Shown here in pieces: positions 12,101-23,334 of a stretch of 64,000 nt of DNA. Positions within the stretch are counted from its first letter, which is position 1. Each line of letters opens with the position of its first letter. Below the pieces are notes generated by a model that worked only from the letters and a program-made list of their open reading frames with translations, made no database searches and was not told the DNA's origin. The position numbers and the translations under genes were made by a program. Source of the DNA: Epiperipatus broadwayi (lineage: Eukaryota; Onychophora; Udeonychophora; Euonychophora; Peripatidae); the NCBI GenBank assembly GCA_028023455.1, contig JAQFVV010006203.1:10448876-10512875 (forward strand). The letters run 5' to 3'.

Positions 12101-12150
12101 CTCAAGATGCATTTCATGCTGAATTAGCACTCATCAGTTGGCCCAGGTGA
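12101..12150 (-). ncRNA. Hammerhead-like motif, family C foldback, left arm
   Basis: The minus strand has CUGAUGA (12137-12131), a stem II GUGCU/AGCAU with a 5-base loop (G.U closing pair), GAAA (12115-12112), a mini stem III (UGCA) and cleavage triplet AUC. Stem I is short: the three inner pairs (CAA/UUG) hold, then it mismatches. The core is intact and stem I is weak, so cleavage is doubtful. Confidence 0.35.
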
Positions 12151-12225
12151 CTATCTCCCATATATATCACTATTATATGAAGAGTATTTATCTATAGTAA
12201 ATTGTTACATTTTTATTTATCATCA

Positions 12226-12263
12226 CTGGTGAGTGCTGGTTCAGCACAAAATGCATCTTGGGG
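12226..12263 (+). ncRNA. Hammerhead-like motif, family C foldback, right arm (core mutated)
   Basis: Stem II is perfect here (GUGCU/AGCAC, loop GGUUC) and is followed by UGCA, UC and UUGGGG. The first box is CUGGUGA instead of CUGAUGA and GAAA has become AAAA. The invariant A6 and G12 are therefore lost, so this copy should be inactive. It is useful as evidence of what the family consensus was. Confidence 0.35.
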
Positions 12264-12467
12264 ATTGTTTGTCTTTTATTGTATCTTTATTTATATGAAA
12301 TTATTTATGAAATGAAAAAGAATGGAGAAATAGGGAAGTTTAATACTAAAACAAAGATCATATCCTAATTTTAATGACCAGTGTTTACAGTGGTGTTAGT
12401 AAGCTTTATTAAGCTCTATGTAGCTGAATATATATCTGGAGGTGTGATGATTTGATCTCTAATTTAA

Positions 12468-12790
12468 ATCCCATGCTAGTACTATCACTGGTCAGGCTAG
12501 CAACACCTGAAGAAGAGGGGAGAAAAATATCTCTCGAAATGTTGTGCATATACTAACCTGTTTGCTGTGATATTACTAACAGTTAGTGCATATACTAACC
12601 TGTTTGTTGTGATATTACTAACATTTGTTTGCTGTGATATTACTAACAGTTGGTGCATATACTAGCCTGTTTGCTGTGATATTAGTAACAGTTGAATACA
12701 TTTGGAATATTTAACTAAAATTAAACTTTTCTAAAGACATTCAACACACATATTAGATGATGGAAATAGTCCAATATAAAAATACAGCAA
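12468..12790 (+). repeat. Family D repeat, partial copy with internal triplication
   Basis: This starts within the tRNA-like 3' part (CCCATGCTAGTACT) and runs through CTGAAGAAGAGG to the TTAGATGATGGAAATA end. Between about 12544 and 12690 a unit of roughly 50 bases (GTGCATATACTA ... GATATTACTAACAGTT) is repeated about three times with small deletions. The other family D copies have it once. Confidence 0.75.
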
Positions 12791-13147
12791 GTATATCAGA
12801 TTTCTTGAAGAATATTACCTGGTCTTTAATTGTTTTAAAAAGGGTAATGACTGCAGTGATGAATTCTATAGTTTTGATTAAAATTGGTGGCATGGAGATG
12901 GAGCACAAGTTATTTAGAGAAGATAGAAGAATATTTTTTTGAAAAAAAGAACTAAGAAAACAAAATATACTTGTCCCATTTGATAGATTCGCTTAGATAG
13001 ATGATTGAGTTTATGGAGAATGGTAAAGAAGCTTAAGTGATTAAGTAGGAATTTGGGAATTGCATGAGGTTCAGAATATATGTGTAAATTAATTGAGCTT
13101 GAATATAATATCATTCTTTCTAAATTTTTGATAATTAATTAAAAGGA
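12791..13147. other. AT-rich non-coding DNA
   Basis: No convincing gene. Reading frames are short and unlike known proteins. Confidence 0.5.
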
Positions 13148-13286
13148 TGGGTATCAATATAAGGAAAGGGAAAGATGGAAATTTGTCCTTGATAGAATAA
13201 TAGAGGAAGCATCAGTTGGGTATCAATATAAAGAAAGGGAAAGATGGAAATTTGTCCTTGATAGAATAATAGAGGAAGCATCAATT
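13148..13286. repeat. 69-bp tandem duplication
   Basis: Two adjacent units start at GGGTATCAATATAA and end at GAGGAAGCATCA. They differ at very few positions (for example AAGGAAAGGG versus AAAGAAAGGG), so the duplication is recent compared with the decayed repeats around it. Confidence 0.9.
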
Positions 13287-14240
13287 GGTCTGTGAATGAT
13301 TATTTTTTATGATGGATGAAGGAGTAATTTTTTTTCCTTTGTATATGAGAGCCCAGCATATGTAACCTTTAGACCAGTTATGATGTTGAGGCAAAAAGAT
13401 TTTTGCATTTTTAATTGAAAAATATTCAGCAAGTAATAATTGAGTTTTTTTATATTGTTGATTAAGGTGAATGGTGGAGGGAGTGGAGAAAAAATCATAT
13501 GAAATAATTTCTAGTTTTTGATGTAGCATGCCAAGCTCTTTAATTAAGTTGTATAGTGCTTAATAACTGATTAATAATATTAATGAAAGCAAGCCAACTT
13601 AGTGGGATGTAATGAAAGATTTTTTTTTTTTTTTAATGTGCATTTCAGAAATAACTACTTCTGATGTAAAAGATTTTAAGAATAGTCAAAAATTATTGTT
13701 GCATTGAAGAATGAATTGATTTCAAAGCTAATATTTAGTTTAATGTTAATAGCTAGATGGTTAGAGAAGTTGATAGGTTGAGGAGAAAGATTACAAAGAT
13801 GTGACTTTACAATATGAGATTCTATAGTATCACATCTAATATGTTGAAGAAGATATCAATTGGTCTTATGATTTTGTCATTGTATTTTAGAATCTTAACA
13901 AATATCCTTAAATAAAATTTCTATAATGTCTTTTATATTGACAATAAGTTGTCTTTCTCATTTCCATGCAATAAATTAGTCTATATAATAATGCTTTATA
14001 CTATTAATTTAGTTGCAATAGTTGTATTGCAAAGATAAAATGCCCATATTTTAACTTTTAAATGGAATAGCAGCGCATTTAAATCAACATTGAACACAAA
14101 CTTCCAAATCCGCCATTTAATCTAAAAATATCATCAAGGTATTTAAATTGATATGAATTGTAAAGTTCATAATAAAACAAGGAGTTGTCAAAAATTTTCC
14201 TTTCATAATTCACTGACAAAGCACTTGAGGTTTTGAATGT
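13287..14240. other. Non-coding, possibly remnant of an unidentified element
   Basis: The plus strand is purine/T-rich in places, and a minus-strand open frame of 82 codons lies at 13281-13529. I could not match that frame to any family. No splice sites or motifs support it. Confidence 0.4.
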
Positions 14241-14577
14241 TAGTTATAATCCTGTGGAAAGACATTAATCTTCACACATATACTATTAGATTGATGTTAA
14301 ATTTACATGCACTCACCAATCAATTAGTATTTTAAAAACATAAGGGTAACACTTATGCTTAGAGCTTATTCTTATATCAGGTTCATAATAAGTTCAAGTC
14401 TTAATTTAAGCATGGTCAATAAGGATTGGTTTATATAAGAATAAGCTCTAAGCATAAGTGTTACACCAATGCTTTTATGCTTTTTAAAACACTTATTGAC
14501 AGGTGAGCGCATGAACATTTAACATCAATCTAATAGTGCATGGGTAAAGATTAATGTCCTTCCACAAGATTACAATT
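14241..14577. repeat. Foldback element, about 340 bp
   Basis: The left arm (14241-14385) and right arm (14430-14577) are complementary, including AACACTTATGCTTAGAGCTT and TAGATTGATGTTAAAT blocks. The spacer is about 45 bases. I see no hammerhead-like core or coding potential. It is probably a non-autonomous foldback transposon. Confidence 0.75.
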
Positions 14578-14989
14578 GTATACATCACAGAAAGATAATT
14601 AAATAATCAAAGTATTTATACATTGCATTCAAAACATTAAAACATTCCATACATTATCTCTTAAATTGATAAAAATAGTACAATCATTAGCATACTATCT
14701 ATCTAGAAAATAAGATGTTTTCATTTATGCCTTAAATATGTTTAGATTAAAAACTTTACCAATATATCATATCATGATAGATGCATTATGAAACATCAAT
14801 AACTAATTTAAAAGCCACTGTAATACACTTTGTTGGATAAATTAATTTTAACCATTGCCATGAATCAAAAGTGAATCAAATACTTTGACTAAATAAATAA
14901 AATTGTATCTTTGGTTAAAACACCTTTTTTTTTTATTTGCCTGTTAACAAAAACCATATCTGATAGTGTTTCTTGGTCTCTGGCAACAC
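14578..14989. other. AT-rich non-coding DNA
   Basis: Nothing recognised. Confidence 0.5.
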
Positions 14990-15830
14990 CTTCAACTACA
15001 AATTGAAAACAATTTGTTAAACTTTTCAAAAATATGTTTGCTGCACTAGATATTAAAAACATAATTACAAATGGAGATTAATTAAGTTGTCTAGCTTTTG
15101 CAGAAGAGGTAGTTATTTTTGAAAATAACACTTCTATGTTTCTAGAACTACTGTAAGAACTATCAGATAAAATCAAGAAAGTAGAATTAAAGATAAATGT
15201 TGAAAAAAGATTGAAGGAATGTTTAATGATTTTTCACAAAAGAGAAAATAAACATTGATAGTAATGCACTAGAAGTTAAAAACTGCATATATTTTGACAA
15301 ATTATTGATACAGATGAAAAATAATAGATGAAATTAATCATGAATTAAACTTGGATAGAGTGCTTTTACTAAAAACAATTTAATATTAAAAAAATATGAT
15401 TATATATTTGAAAAGAAAGATTTTTAATAAATATGTTTTGCCAATGCTTATATACAGATCTAAGATGTGGTTTCTTAATAGAAGAGCAATATAGATATTT
15501 CAGAATAAACAATGAAACAGAAAGATTATGTTGGGAGAAGCAAAGAGATATTGAAAACAAAATACATAGCTAAAAAAACAAACAGGTACCATTGATATCA
15601 TTGAAAAAAATTAGATTAAAATGACATGTTTCTAAAAGATAATCATAAATGAACAGTTGAATTTTTAAAGTGGATTGCAAAAAATTGTAGAAGATGTAGG
15701 GAAAAAACTGTGAAATGGATGGATGAGATAAAGATGTTTATCTCCGTGATGTGATGAAGAGATACTATGGATTGGAGTAATTGGATTTAACTTAAGAGAG
15801 ATCTTTACTCTGCAGTGAATCAATAATAAT
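14990..15830 (+). pseudogene. RTE-type LINE reverse transcriptase, decayed 3' part (copy 2)
   Basis: Around 15093-15210 a frame reads LAFAEEVVIFEN and KKVELKINVEK. These match the RTE blocks LRFADDIVLFA (the reverse transcriptase active-site region, here with DD changed to EE) and SKKVGLKIN. From about 15350 the DNA runs parallel to the copy at 38.5-39.0 kb (TTTTTAATAAATATGTTTT..., GGATGGATGAGATAAAGATG..., CTGCAGTGAATCAATAATAA). Stops and frameshifts are frequent. The copy is truncated at its 5' end, as is common for LINE insertions. Confidence 0.75.
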
Positions 15831-18182
15831 TGAAAATACTAATGATGAATTTCTGGTGCCTTTTTTATTCATTTTATGTTTATAAATAAGCGCATTAGAA
15901 ACAATCTTAAAATCAAAAGATTCATCTTCATAGGTCCATATATTTAAAAAAAAAATTCCACAGTTTAGAAATTAATATATCACAATATTTTAAAAATCCA
16001 GATATCTTATCAAGGCTTGCAGTCTTTCCATTTTTAAAATCTAGTTGAATATATTTATCCAAATCTAAATATATAAATATATTATAAAAGGTTATCAATT
16101 CACATAGCATTTTTCAAAAGTCAACCAAAATATGCCATCAACCTATTCAAAATATCATATATATATATATATAAATTTGAAAAATATTCAATGATTTAAA
16201 AAGCTTATCACTTTGTCAGGTTTATATGCTATTATGTCAAAAAAAAAAAAAATTTAATAAAACCAATTGTTAAAACTTCTATTTTTAAATATCTACATTG
16301 CTTATGAAATTCTACATTAATTTTAACACTCCATAATTATCATTAAGTTTAATATATTAGTAAACCATTACTATACAGCTAAATTTTCTAATTGACAAAT
16401 CAATAAACAAATAATTTATTACCTGAAGATAAATCATGTGAAAATTTTCTCTTGCTTTCTTTTTTACAGTTAACTCTCGCTGGCAATTTTATATAGCTTT
16501 ATCTTAATGTAATATATAATATAGTACAGTTTATTATCATAATTTTAAAATTTATTTCTAATTTGGTATAACAGATCAGGAGATTTTTCTGAAACTGGTT
16601 CTATGAACTTTGAATTGTCATAGTACATATTTCAGAATTTGACTATTTTATAACATTTTATATCTTAGTTAAATAATGAATTAGTAGAGATCATTTAAAT
16701 ACACTCATTCATAATATATAACTGATTAATTATAGGTCAGAACATTCCAGCATCAAGAATTTTATTAGATGCTATTGTATTTCTTAAATCAATTTTTATG
16801 ATTATTAATAAACATTACAGCTCAGTTTAAATAATCCATATAGATTATTTTTACCTTCAATGAGCAATCAAACTTTCAATTTTTACTTAATAGCTGGTGA
16901 ATTTAATTATCCCTCCATATCAATCTTTTTCTTTAGCATCCATAAATATATAGTGAATGTGCACCTAGAACTCATTTGCATTAATTTACATTAGTTGGTA
17001 TAAATATAAATTTACAGAGCATATATATCAAACTTATTTTTTTAAGGTCAGAAATATTTCAATGATTTTAAAAGAAAGATGTACAAATTGATAATAATTA
17101 AACTAGTAATATAAACTTGAATAATCTATAATAAATTTCACAATGCATTTGTAAGTTTTAATTTATTTGAATCTGTTATTCTATACTTTTTTATCTGAAA
17201 AATCATTAGTTTATATACGAATGTGTGAAATCTTTCCAAGATGTTAAATACTACTTCAATATAATTATATATTTTTTATTTTAAATAAAACAATATAACT
17301 TCTTGCACTTTTAACAATGCTTTAAAAAGATAAGAATTCTGAAGAAGACTATTGGATCATCAAAATTGTCAGAAATCTCTTAATAATAACAAAGCATTGA
17401 TAAAAGTAAATAGGAAATTATAATTTATTGTTTTAATGTTTAGAAATCTAAACATTTATAATAACATCACCCCATTTTCAAGAAATTCACTTTCTGCATA
17501 ACTAAAATTACAGCTCAAATTTTTTTAAGTAATTTATATTAGCATTAATTTTGTTGGTGATTAAAATGATAACCAGAACAGGATTTCTTTTTGCACGGCA
17601 ACACAAGCTTAATATATAAAGAGATCTTTAACTATTAAACCAAAAATGTCAAAAATAGCATATACAGTGTGATTATAAAATTAATATAATTAAATGTAGT
17701 AAGTTTTAATAGTTAACAGTTCCTATAAATAAAAATGTAAAAATTTAAATAAATAAACATTGGAAATACATTATTTATATCTAAATGACAACTTTTAATT
17801 TCGCTTTATTTAAAAATTATTTTTGAAAACAATATATTAATAATTACTTACGCAATATTATAAAATCTTTATTATCTAAAAAATGTCTCGATTATTAATT
17901 TTTTTTAAAATCTGTTAGGCCTTAAAAGGAAATAGCAACAAGTCATAAAAAGATTTTTTTGAATTCATATCAATATTAAGAAAATAGCAACTCTGTGTAA
18001 AATAATTAACTTATTTGCAATTTTATTTGCAATTTTTTTTTTAAAAAAGAACTTAAATATATATATATTTACTTGAAAAATTACACGATCTAAGAAATCA
18101 TCAATGAAGCATAATATAAACTTTACTCTTAAACCTACAACTCATTTACAACATTGATTTAAATTGTTAATTAATATTTTAC
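15831..18182. other. AT-rich DNA, probable intron
   Basis: This lies directly downstream, on the minus strand, of the predicted exon at 18183-18341, so it should be the start of its first intron. I searched by eye for a second minus-strand exon and found none I trust. A decayed CTGAAGAAGACTATTGGATC unit (17338-17357) is the only repeat piece seen. Confidence 0.45.
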
Positions 18183-18341
18183 CTGAAATAATATTCCTTC
18201 TTGTTCAGGAATTAGAATATCAAGTTGACTGTTTTGCCTGATTGCTTTTATTAAGTTTCCTAAAGTACTGCCGCAAAACGCAATTTTTTTTCGGTGTTCG
18301 CCGATGTATAATAATACAACCCTCGTTTCAACGGCGGCCAT
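18183..18341 (-). CDS. First coding exon of an unidentified host gene
   Basis: This minus-strand exon encodes 53 residues, beginning MAAVETRVVLLYIGEHRKK and ending EQEGILFQ. I chose the ATG at 18341 because its context is strong (A at -3, G at +4), an in-frame TAA lies a few codons upstream, and CpG dinucleotides cluster here in an otherwise CpG-poor window. The exon ends CAG followed by GTAAAA, a good splice donor (GT at 18182-18181), leaving a phase 0 intron. I do not recognise the protein. The alternation of short hydrophobic strands with a KAIR helix and the closing ILFQ could suit a ubiquitin-like or PB1-like beta-grasp fold, but that is a guess. The rest of the gene is not found and may lie beyond the window. 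Confidence 0.65.
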
Positions 18342-18344
18342 CTT
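18334..18344 (-). promoter_or_regulatory. YY1-type motif over the start codon
   Basis: The minus strand reads AAGATGGCGGC, the classical YY1 recognition sequence, and its ATG is the predicted translation start. In animals this motif often sits just downstream of the transcription start, overlapping the first codons. It supports the exon call and suggests a short 5' UTR. Confidence 0.5.
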
Positions 18345-18620
18345 GATGCAAGCTACCACTGTTTACTTACTAGTTGTTAGCAATTACTAAAATAATGCCA
18401 TGATATACAAACCATTGTTTTTATCTTTTTTACATATATATAATTATTAAAATTAACAATTTACATATAAATAAAAACTTCGCTGAATTACATTTCTCAA
18501 ATTATATAATAAACATTAATTTAACAATTTCTTTGTCCTTGTAAATCCAAAGTTGTAACTGATGACGTATCTCTTTTAAAATACATAATACGATTTTATT
18601 TTATTTTTTTGTATTTTAGC
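18345..18620 (-). promoter_or_regulatory. Probable promoter region of the 18.3-kb exon
   Basis: This is placed by position, just upstream of the first exon on the minus strand. A CRE-like half site TGACGT lies at about 18563-18568. No TATA box stands out from the AT-rich background. The start site cannot be fixed from sequence. Confidence 0.25.
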
Positions 18621-19652
18621 ATTTTTAATTAAAAATAAACAACGTTTAGTCTAAAATTTAAAAATGTGTCACTAGAAAAAAAAAAATTGTAAATCCCCCC
18701 CATTATAAAAAAAACTTGTAAAAAAGTAATTATTTTGTTTACAATATACATTAAAATTAATAAATAAAACCTATTGGTAAAGAGGGCGCTTTTAACATAA
18801 TTTTTTTTTACTCATTTAAAAGAAAATTAAAAAGGAATATTTAATATTACTTTTAACGTAAACTAGTTATTTTATATTTCTAATAATGTAATTATTTTGA
18901 TTAGAAAGATTTTAAGTATTTAGAAACTTTCATTTTTAAATAATATTCGCTCGTCGCAAAATACAATTATCAATTTAATGACTTTCGTTTTAACGTTTGT
19001 TTATTTAATGAGAGTAAACACGAAGGAAATATTTTAATCAAATCTAGTAAGACAACTTAGACAAGATATATATTTTTTTATCTCCTGCATGTGTAAATTT
19101 TCAATTTGCCTTAAAATGTTTTAGAAATTCCTTTTTTTCATCTGAAGTATATATTTATCCTTATACAAACAGTATGTGTGAGCAAGAATCGCAAGCTAAA
19201 CTGACATAATAAATCAGTTTATTAAGAAAGACAAATTATTTACAAGTTCAAACTAATTGTTTTCTTTACAAATATGCTTTAGGGGTAAATTCCAATTATG
19301 TTAAAACAATGTAATACTGCTGAAAATAACGAGTGAATGTAATTTTCAAAAATAAGGCAATAATTTTCATTATCTTAATTGCATATTAATTTTTAAATTG
19401 GTAGCATTTTAATTTTTTTTTAATGAGAATGTAATTTTTTGAAAAAAAAAAAAAAGATGATCTATCACATTGATTTTCGTCTAGATTCATTTTGAATGAT
19501 AGCAAAATAAATACTTTTTTTTTTTTTTCAAATAAGTTATTTTAATAGCACCCCCCCCCCCTCAGTATATACACGCACACAGACATTTCCTTTTATTAAA
19601 ATAAAACTACTATTTGGGTTTGTCTTTTACATCAAATTTGTAGGAGACTTTT
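18621..19652. other. AT-rich non-coding DNA
   Basis: No gene seen. Homopolymer runs are common: A near 19440, T near 19518 and C at about 19550-19561. Confidence 0.5.
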
Positions 19653-19752
19653 TTTAAAAAAAAATTTCCATGTGTCATAGCATCGGCCGGGAAGCAAACC
19701 CGGGATAACTGTTTGTAAGGCGGCTGTACTAACCACTCGACCACCAACGATT
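19653..19752 (-). repeat. Short tRNA-derived SINE (copy 1)
   Basis: On the minus strand the unit begins GGTGGTCGAGTGGTTAGTAC (A-box type) and later has a B-box-like GGGTTTGCTTCCC. It then has the tail GGCCGATGCTATGACACATG and an A-rich end (T-rich on the plus strand, 19653-19667). Two related copies lie at 20449-20548 and 43391-43481. The whole unit is only about 85-100 bases, little more than a tRNA, most like a class with a long variable arm (Ser/Leu type). Confidence 0.75.
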
Positions 19753-20448
19753 GAGTTGTTAAAATTTTGTGCATTTAATTGAAGGCATTTGAGAAAGTGG
19801 AGGGAGGGGGGGCAACTTGAAGATTTGTGACGATATCGTTTTAGTTGTAGTTATATGATGGTCTATTTTCATAATCTAGTTGAAATATAAAAATGTTTTT
19901 AGAAAATTAACATGTTTCTTTGGAAAAATATGAGAATATTGGGTTCACACGCTGATGGCAAGTAGTCCCATAAGTCAATTTAGTGAGATAGTCTATAATG
20001 TTTAGAAATCATTAAGTTTACCCATAAATGAAAAAAAAAAATCATGAGAACCATTATTGATAAGTATACTAAATTTCTATTGACTATTGCCTTATAGCCT
20101 AGTTCAGTGGTGGCAAACCTTTTTAAGTGTGTGTGCCAAAATTCGACAAATAATGTTTACCGAATTACTGACATGTTGAGCAGTTTTTTAATAGGCAAAA
20201 AATTATTACAGAAGTTTACCAGATAATTTTAAAAATTGGTATAGACTTTTACAAAAATGAATTGCCATAAACATCAATTTTTGAATAAGATTTTTAATGC
20301 TGAACATTCGATGTTAAATGTTTTATATCAGAATTATATTTTTTCCTTTCAATAACATGTCAAACTAAATTCATCAATCATTCTATTTCTGAATCAGTCT
20401 TTTATAAAATTAATTTCTGAAAATAATAATTCACATATATAAGTGCAT

Positions 20449-20548
20449 TGGTGGTCGAGAGGTCAGCGCGACAGCTTTGCACTTGCAAGCATTTGCCCGG
20501 GTTGCGGGTTCGCGTCCTGGCCAATGCTATGACACTTAAAAAAAAAAA
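20449..20548 (+). repeat. Short tRNA-derived SINE (copy 2), nested in the hAT element
   Basis: The unit has an A-box-like GGTGGTCGAGAGGTCAGCGC, a B-box GGGTTCGCGTCC, the family tail GGCCAATGCTATGACAC and an A-rich end. It inserted into the hAT element after that element arrived. It is orientated opposite to copies 1 and 3. Confidence 0.8.
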
Positions 20549-20559
20549 GTAAAAGGAGA

Positions 20560-22110
20560 AATTGATAATTTAGCTTTTTCTAGTGTTTTTAAACAACTGA
20601 AGGTTCTGAGGAGCTATTGCAAGATTTTAATAGTTCGTCTTCAACGTTTTTTTTATTATGCCAATAATCAATCATTTCTCAAATCAACAAACTTTTGTTT
20701 TTATATAGAACTGGATTGGAAATCAATTAATTGCAATTCTTTATTATTCAAATTCAACTACTTGAGAATTTTCAAATTGAGTTAACTGCTGATGTATCTG
20801 GATATAAATAAATTTTTCTGTTTCTTCAAATTGCCTGAACTGCATAAATCTTAAAAGAAAATTTTTGATCATTGTCTGAATTATAATAGAAAATTCTTAT
20901 GCTAATTTATTTGATTTGGTTTCTCATAAGATTTTATATGAACATTTTTTTTTTTTTTTTTGGCTTTATTTCAATATTTGAAATAATGTCATAATTAAAA
21001 TTTTCTAATTTAGCTTTGAATGCTTTTTTTTTTTTAAATCAAATGTGGCCATAATTGTTTTATTAAATTTAAAAAGTATTACTTTTGAAAGTCATATGAC
21101 ATTTATTAATTGACTATTTTTTTTAAATACTTAGCAAATGATCTTATCCACAACTTAACCACCAGATATTATTGCATACATGTAAAACATTGTGTGATGA
21201 TATCTTATTTAATAATTCAAAGAATTTGCATTTATTTAAAGAATATGCAGATGTAAATTTGACCAATTTTTTTGTACAAAGCTCTTAGTGTCTTCTAGTA
21301 TTTTGCTATTAGACTTGGTATATAAAACCTGCTAATATATAATGCAGTGAAAACCCAGAACTGCATGTTCTACATATTTAGTAAATGAATTAACAAAACC
21401 ATTACCCAGTCCAATCCTATAGTTGTTACTGATATAATTTGAAATGGTTTTATTTTTCAGCAAATGCATCTAAAACTGCATTGCAAATATCTATTCCATT
21501 TATTATAATTGCTAATGATGCTAAACTAATTATTTTTTCTTTGATATTATAACACAATGATGAATCTAAATAGTCAAATAAATTGATCCAGATATATCAA
21601 TAGACTTATCAACAGAAATTAAAATGGATTTTATATCTATTTTGCACTGGTGGCTTATATTTTTAGCCATTCCTATGATTTCAATTTTACCCTACTTCTA
21701 GCCAAAGGCATATCCTTTATTATTTGAATATATTTTTTTGTTTTTAAAATATTCAAAAAGAACGGGTTCACATTTTAAGCATGTTTCTTTTAAGGTGTTT
21801 ACCATCTCCAGAAGGTTTGCCATGTTTGTCAATTACATTTCAGACAATACAACTAGCAGCAGTTATTTTTGACTGGCTGCCAACAAATTTAATTAGAGAT
21901 GTTGACTGAGCATTTCTTTTTTTAATGGCCCAGGTAACATTCTTTTTGTTCTTCTCTACTTTTATCAAGAAGATATTTATAGTTTATTTCATAATATATT
22001 GCTGAAGTTCTGTATACAATTGTTATGTAAAAATAAAGCACAAATTGCATCGTTACCCTTATTAATCAAGCCATATTTTTCTGCACCCAACTTTGGAATT
22101 TTCTACTATT
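20560..22110 (-). pseudogene. hAT transposase (ZBED5/GTF2IRD2-like group), many stops and frameshifts
   Basis: In order along the minus strand I can read YGLINKGNDAICALF (22.1 kb, region where the BED zinc finger should be) and KITAASCIV. Then come KHGKPSGDGKHLKRNMLK (21.8 kb, matching the conserved K-P-F-S-D-G-E-F-L-K block) and KDMPLARSRV. An ISVDKSIDISG-like stretch at 21.6 kb matches the S-x-D-E-S-T-D catalytic region. A later ELQLIDFQSS (20.7 kb) matches the E-L-I-D-L-Q block near the C terminus. Blocks fall in several frames with stops between them. The final FGSTYxCE block is not clear. Identification rests on several conserved blocks in the right order. Confidence 0.75.
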
Positions 22111-22570
22111 AAAGTCCTATATTTTTTGATTTTTACTTACATAGCCTATATTAAGCAGACAGCAAAAAACAATATTGACAAACATCACTTTTATAAAATA
22201 TTAATTTTAAAATTCTTTATACATATCTGTTTTTGTGCTATGTTAAATACCCTTACACAAAAATAATGCTATTTCCATTCACTTTGAACATAGCCGATAC
22301 ACTGCTGTGTATGTTGGACACAGACATGCACACATAAATGCATGTATGATGTGAGACACATTTATCTACTACAAAACAGGATTCATTAAGGCAAAGAAGA
22401 TCAATTCTTGTTCATTTCTTTTGCACAAACAAAATTACCAAATAATACTTAATAAAATATAGGATAATATAATTTATGCATGCCATTATATTTTTTGTGC
22501 CACTTCTGGCTTGGGGTTTTGCCATAGCTGGCATAATTGGCTTTAGCATCATCTTAAATTATATGTTCAT

Positions 22571-22690
22571 TTGTGATCTTAACTAGCATTGCCATTCAAT
22601 AGGCTAATAATACCTGAAGAAGTTACTTGAAACATGCTCTATACATGTGTTATTATTATTAGATGAATGTAATTAGAATATTGTAAATAT
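22571..22690 (+). repeat. Family D repeat, 3' fragment
   Basis: This starts near AACTAGCATTGCC and contains CTGAAGAAG, CTTGAAACAT and the GTTATTATTATTAGATGAAT segment that aligns with GCTATTACTAACAGTTGAAT in the copies at 11.3 and 12.6 kb. It lies just beyond the right end of the hAT element. Confidence 0.6.
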
Positions 22691-23334
22691 TTCGATTTAA
22701 AAAAAAAAACAGTTTAACGGTGATGAAAATCATCTGTCATATTATTACAATGTATGGACTATTAGGAGACATAAAAAAAAAAAAAAAACAAAGCCACTAT
22801 TCTCTTTAATAAAAATAAAAAGAAATATACGTTTGTTTTTTAAAAAACACAACCTTTACATCCCCAACTAAATTTGGTGTTTGAATAATCATTGTCAATG
22901 AATTGTCTGGTCATTTGGTGGAGTTTTTTTTTTGTTTGTTTCTTTTTTGATTTGTAATGCCTTTTTCAGGGAATTTGTCCTTTTTTTTATCATAGTATTA
23001 AGCTATTGAATGCATTAATTTTTATATTAAATCAATGTCTTATGCAGAACATAGCTAAAAAATATTATCAATACAATTATTAGTTTTCTTATCTTTTTTA
23101 GGAATGCATATTCATTTATAAGTTGAATGCTATTCATCATCAAATTAAATTTCATGAATTAACAATTACTATCAAGCAGTTTATTGGTATTATAAAACTC
23201 TTGTCATTGTTCTCCTTTTATAGAGCTTAAAATACTTGTCATTTTTTATATATCAGCTTCACAGTAATTTATATTTTAAATCTATCAAAGAAAATATTTG
23301 ATAATTTTCAAAAATTTTATGCTATATTTTCTAA
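22691..23334. other. AT-rich non-coding DNA
   Basis: Poly-A (about 22770-22788) and poly-T runs are present. No gene seen. Confidence 0.5.

Larger units (their letters stand above)
12046..12331. repeat. Family C foldback element with hammerhead-like core in both arms
   Basis: The left arm (12046-12143) and right arm (12205-12331) are complementary. Both contain AAGATACAATAAAAGACAAA or its complement and the unit GTGCT-loop-AGCAC next to a CTGATGA-type box. The centre is AT-rich. The arms match the 5' part of the SINE-like elements at 23.34-23.53 kb and 35.88-36.06 kb, but the tRNA-like part is absent here. Confidence 0.7.
20105..22530 (-). mobile_element. hAT-superfamily DNA transposon, degenerate
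   Basis: The terminal inverted repeats are CAGTGGTGGCAAACC (20105-20119) and, on the other strand, CAGCTATGGCAAAACC (ending 22530). The flanking 8-mers GCCTAGTT and GCATAATT look like a decayed target-site duplication of the length hAT elements make. The minus strand between them encodes broken pieces of a hAT transposase. Length is about 2.4 kb including a nested SINE, right for a once-autonomous element with BED-finger transposase. Confidence 0.8.

Noticed and set aside
13281-13529. 82-codon minus-strand frame as a gene
   Set aside because: No homology recognised, overlaps a tandem duplication, and composition is like random AT-rich sequence.
16555-16650. Candidate second exon for the 18.3-kb gene (frame with YYDNSKF and EKSPDLLYQ)
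   Set aside because: No acceptor in the right phase opens this frame, a stop precedes it, and there is no donor after it.
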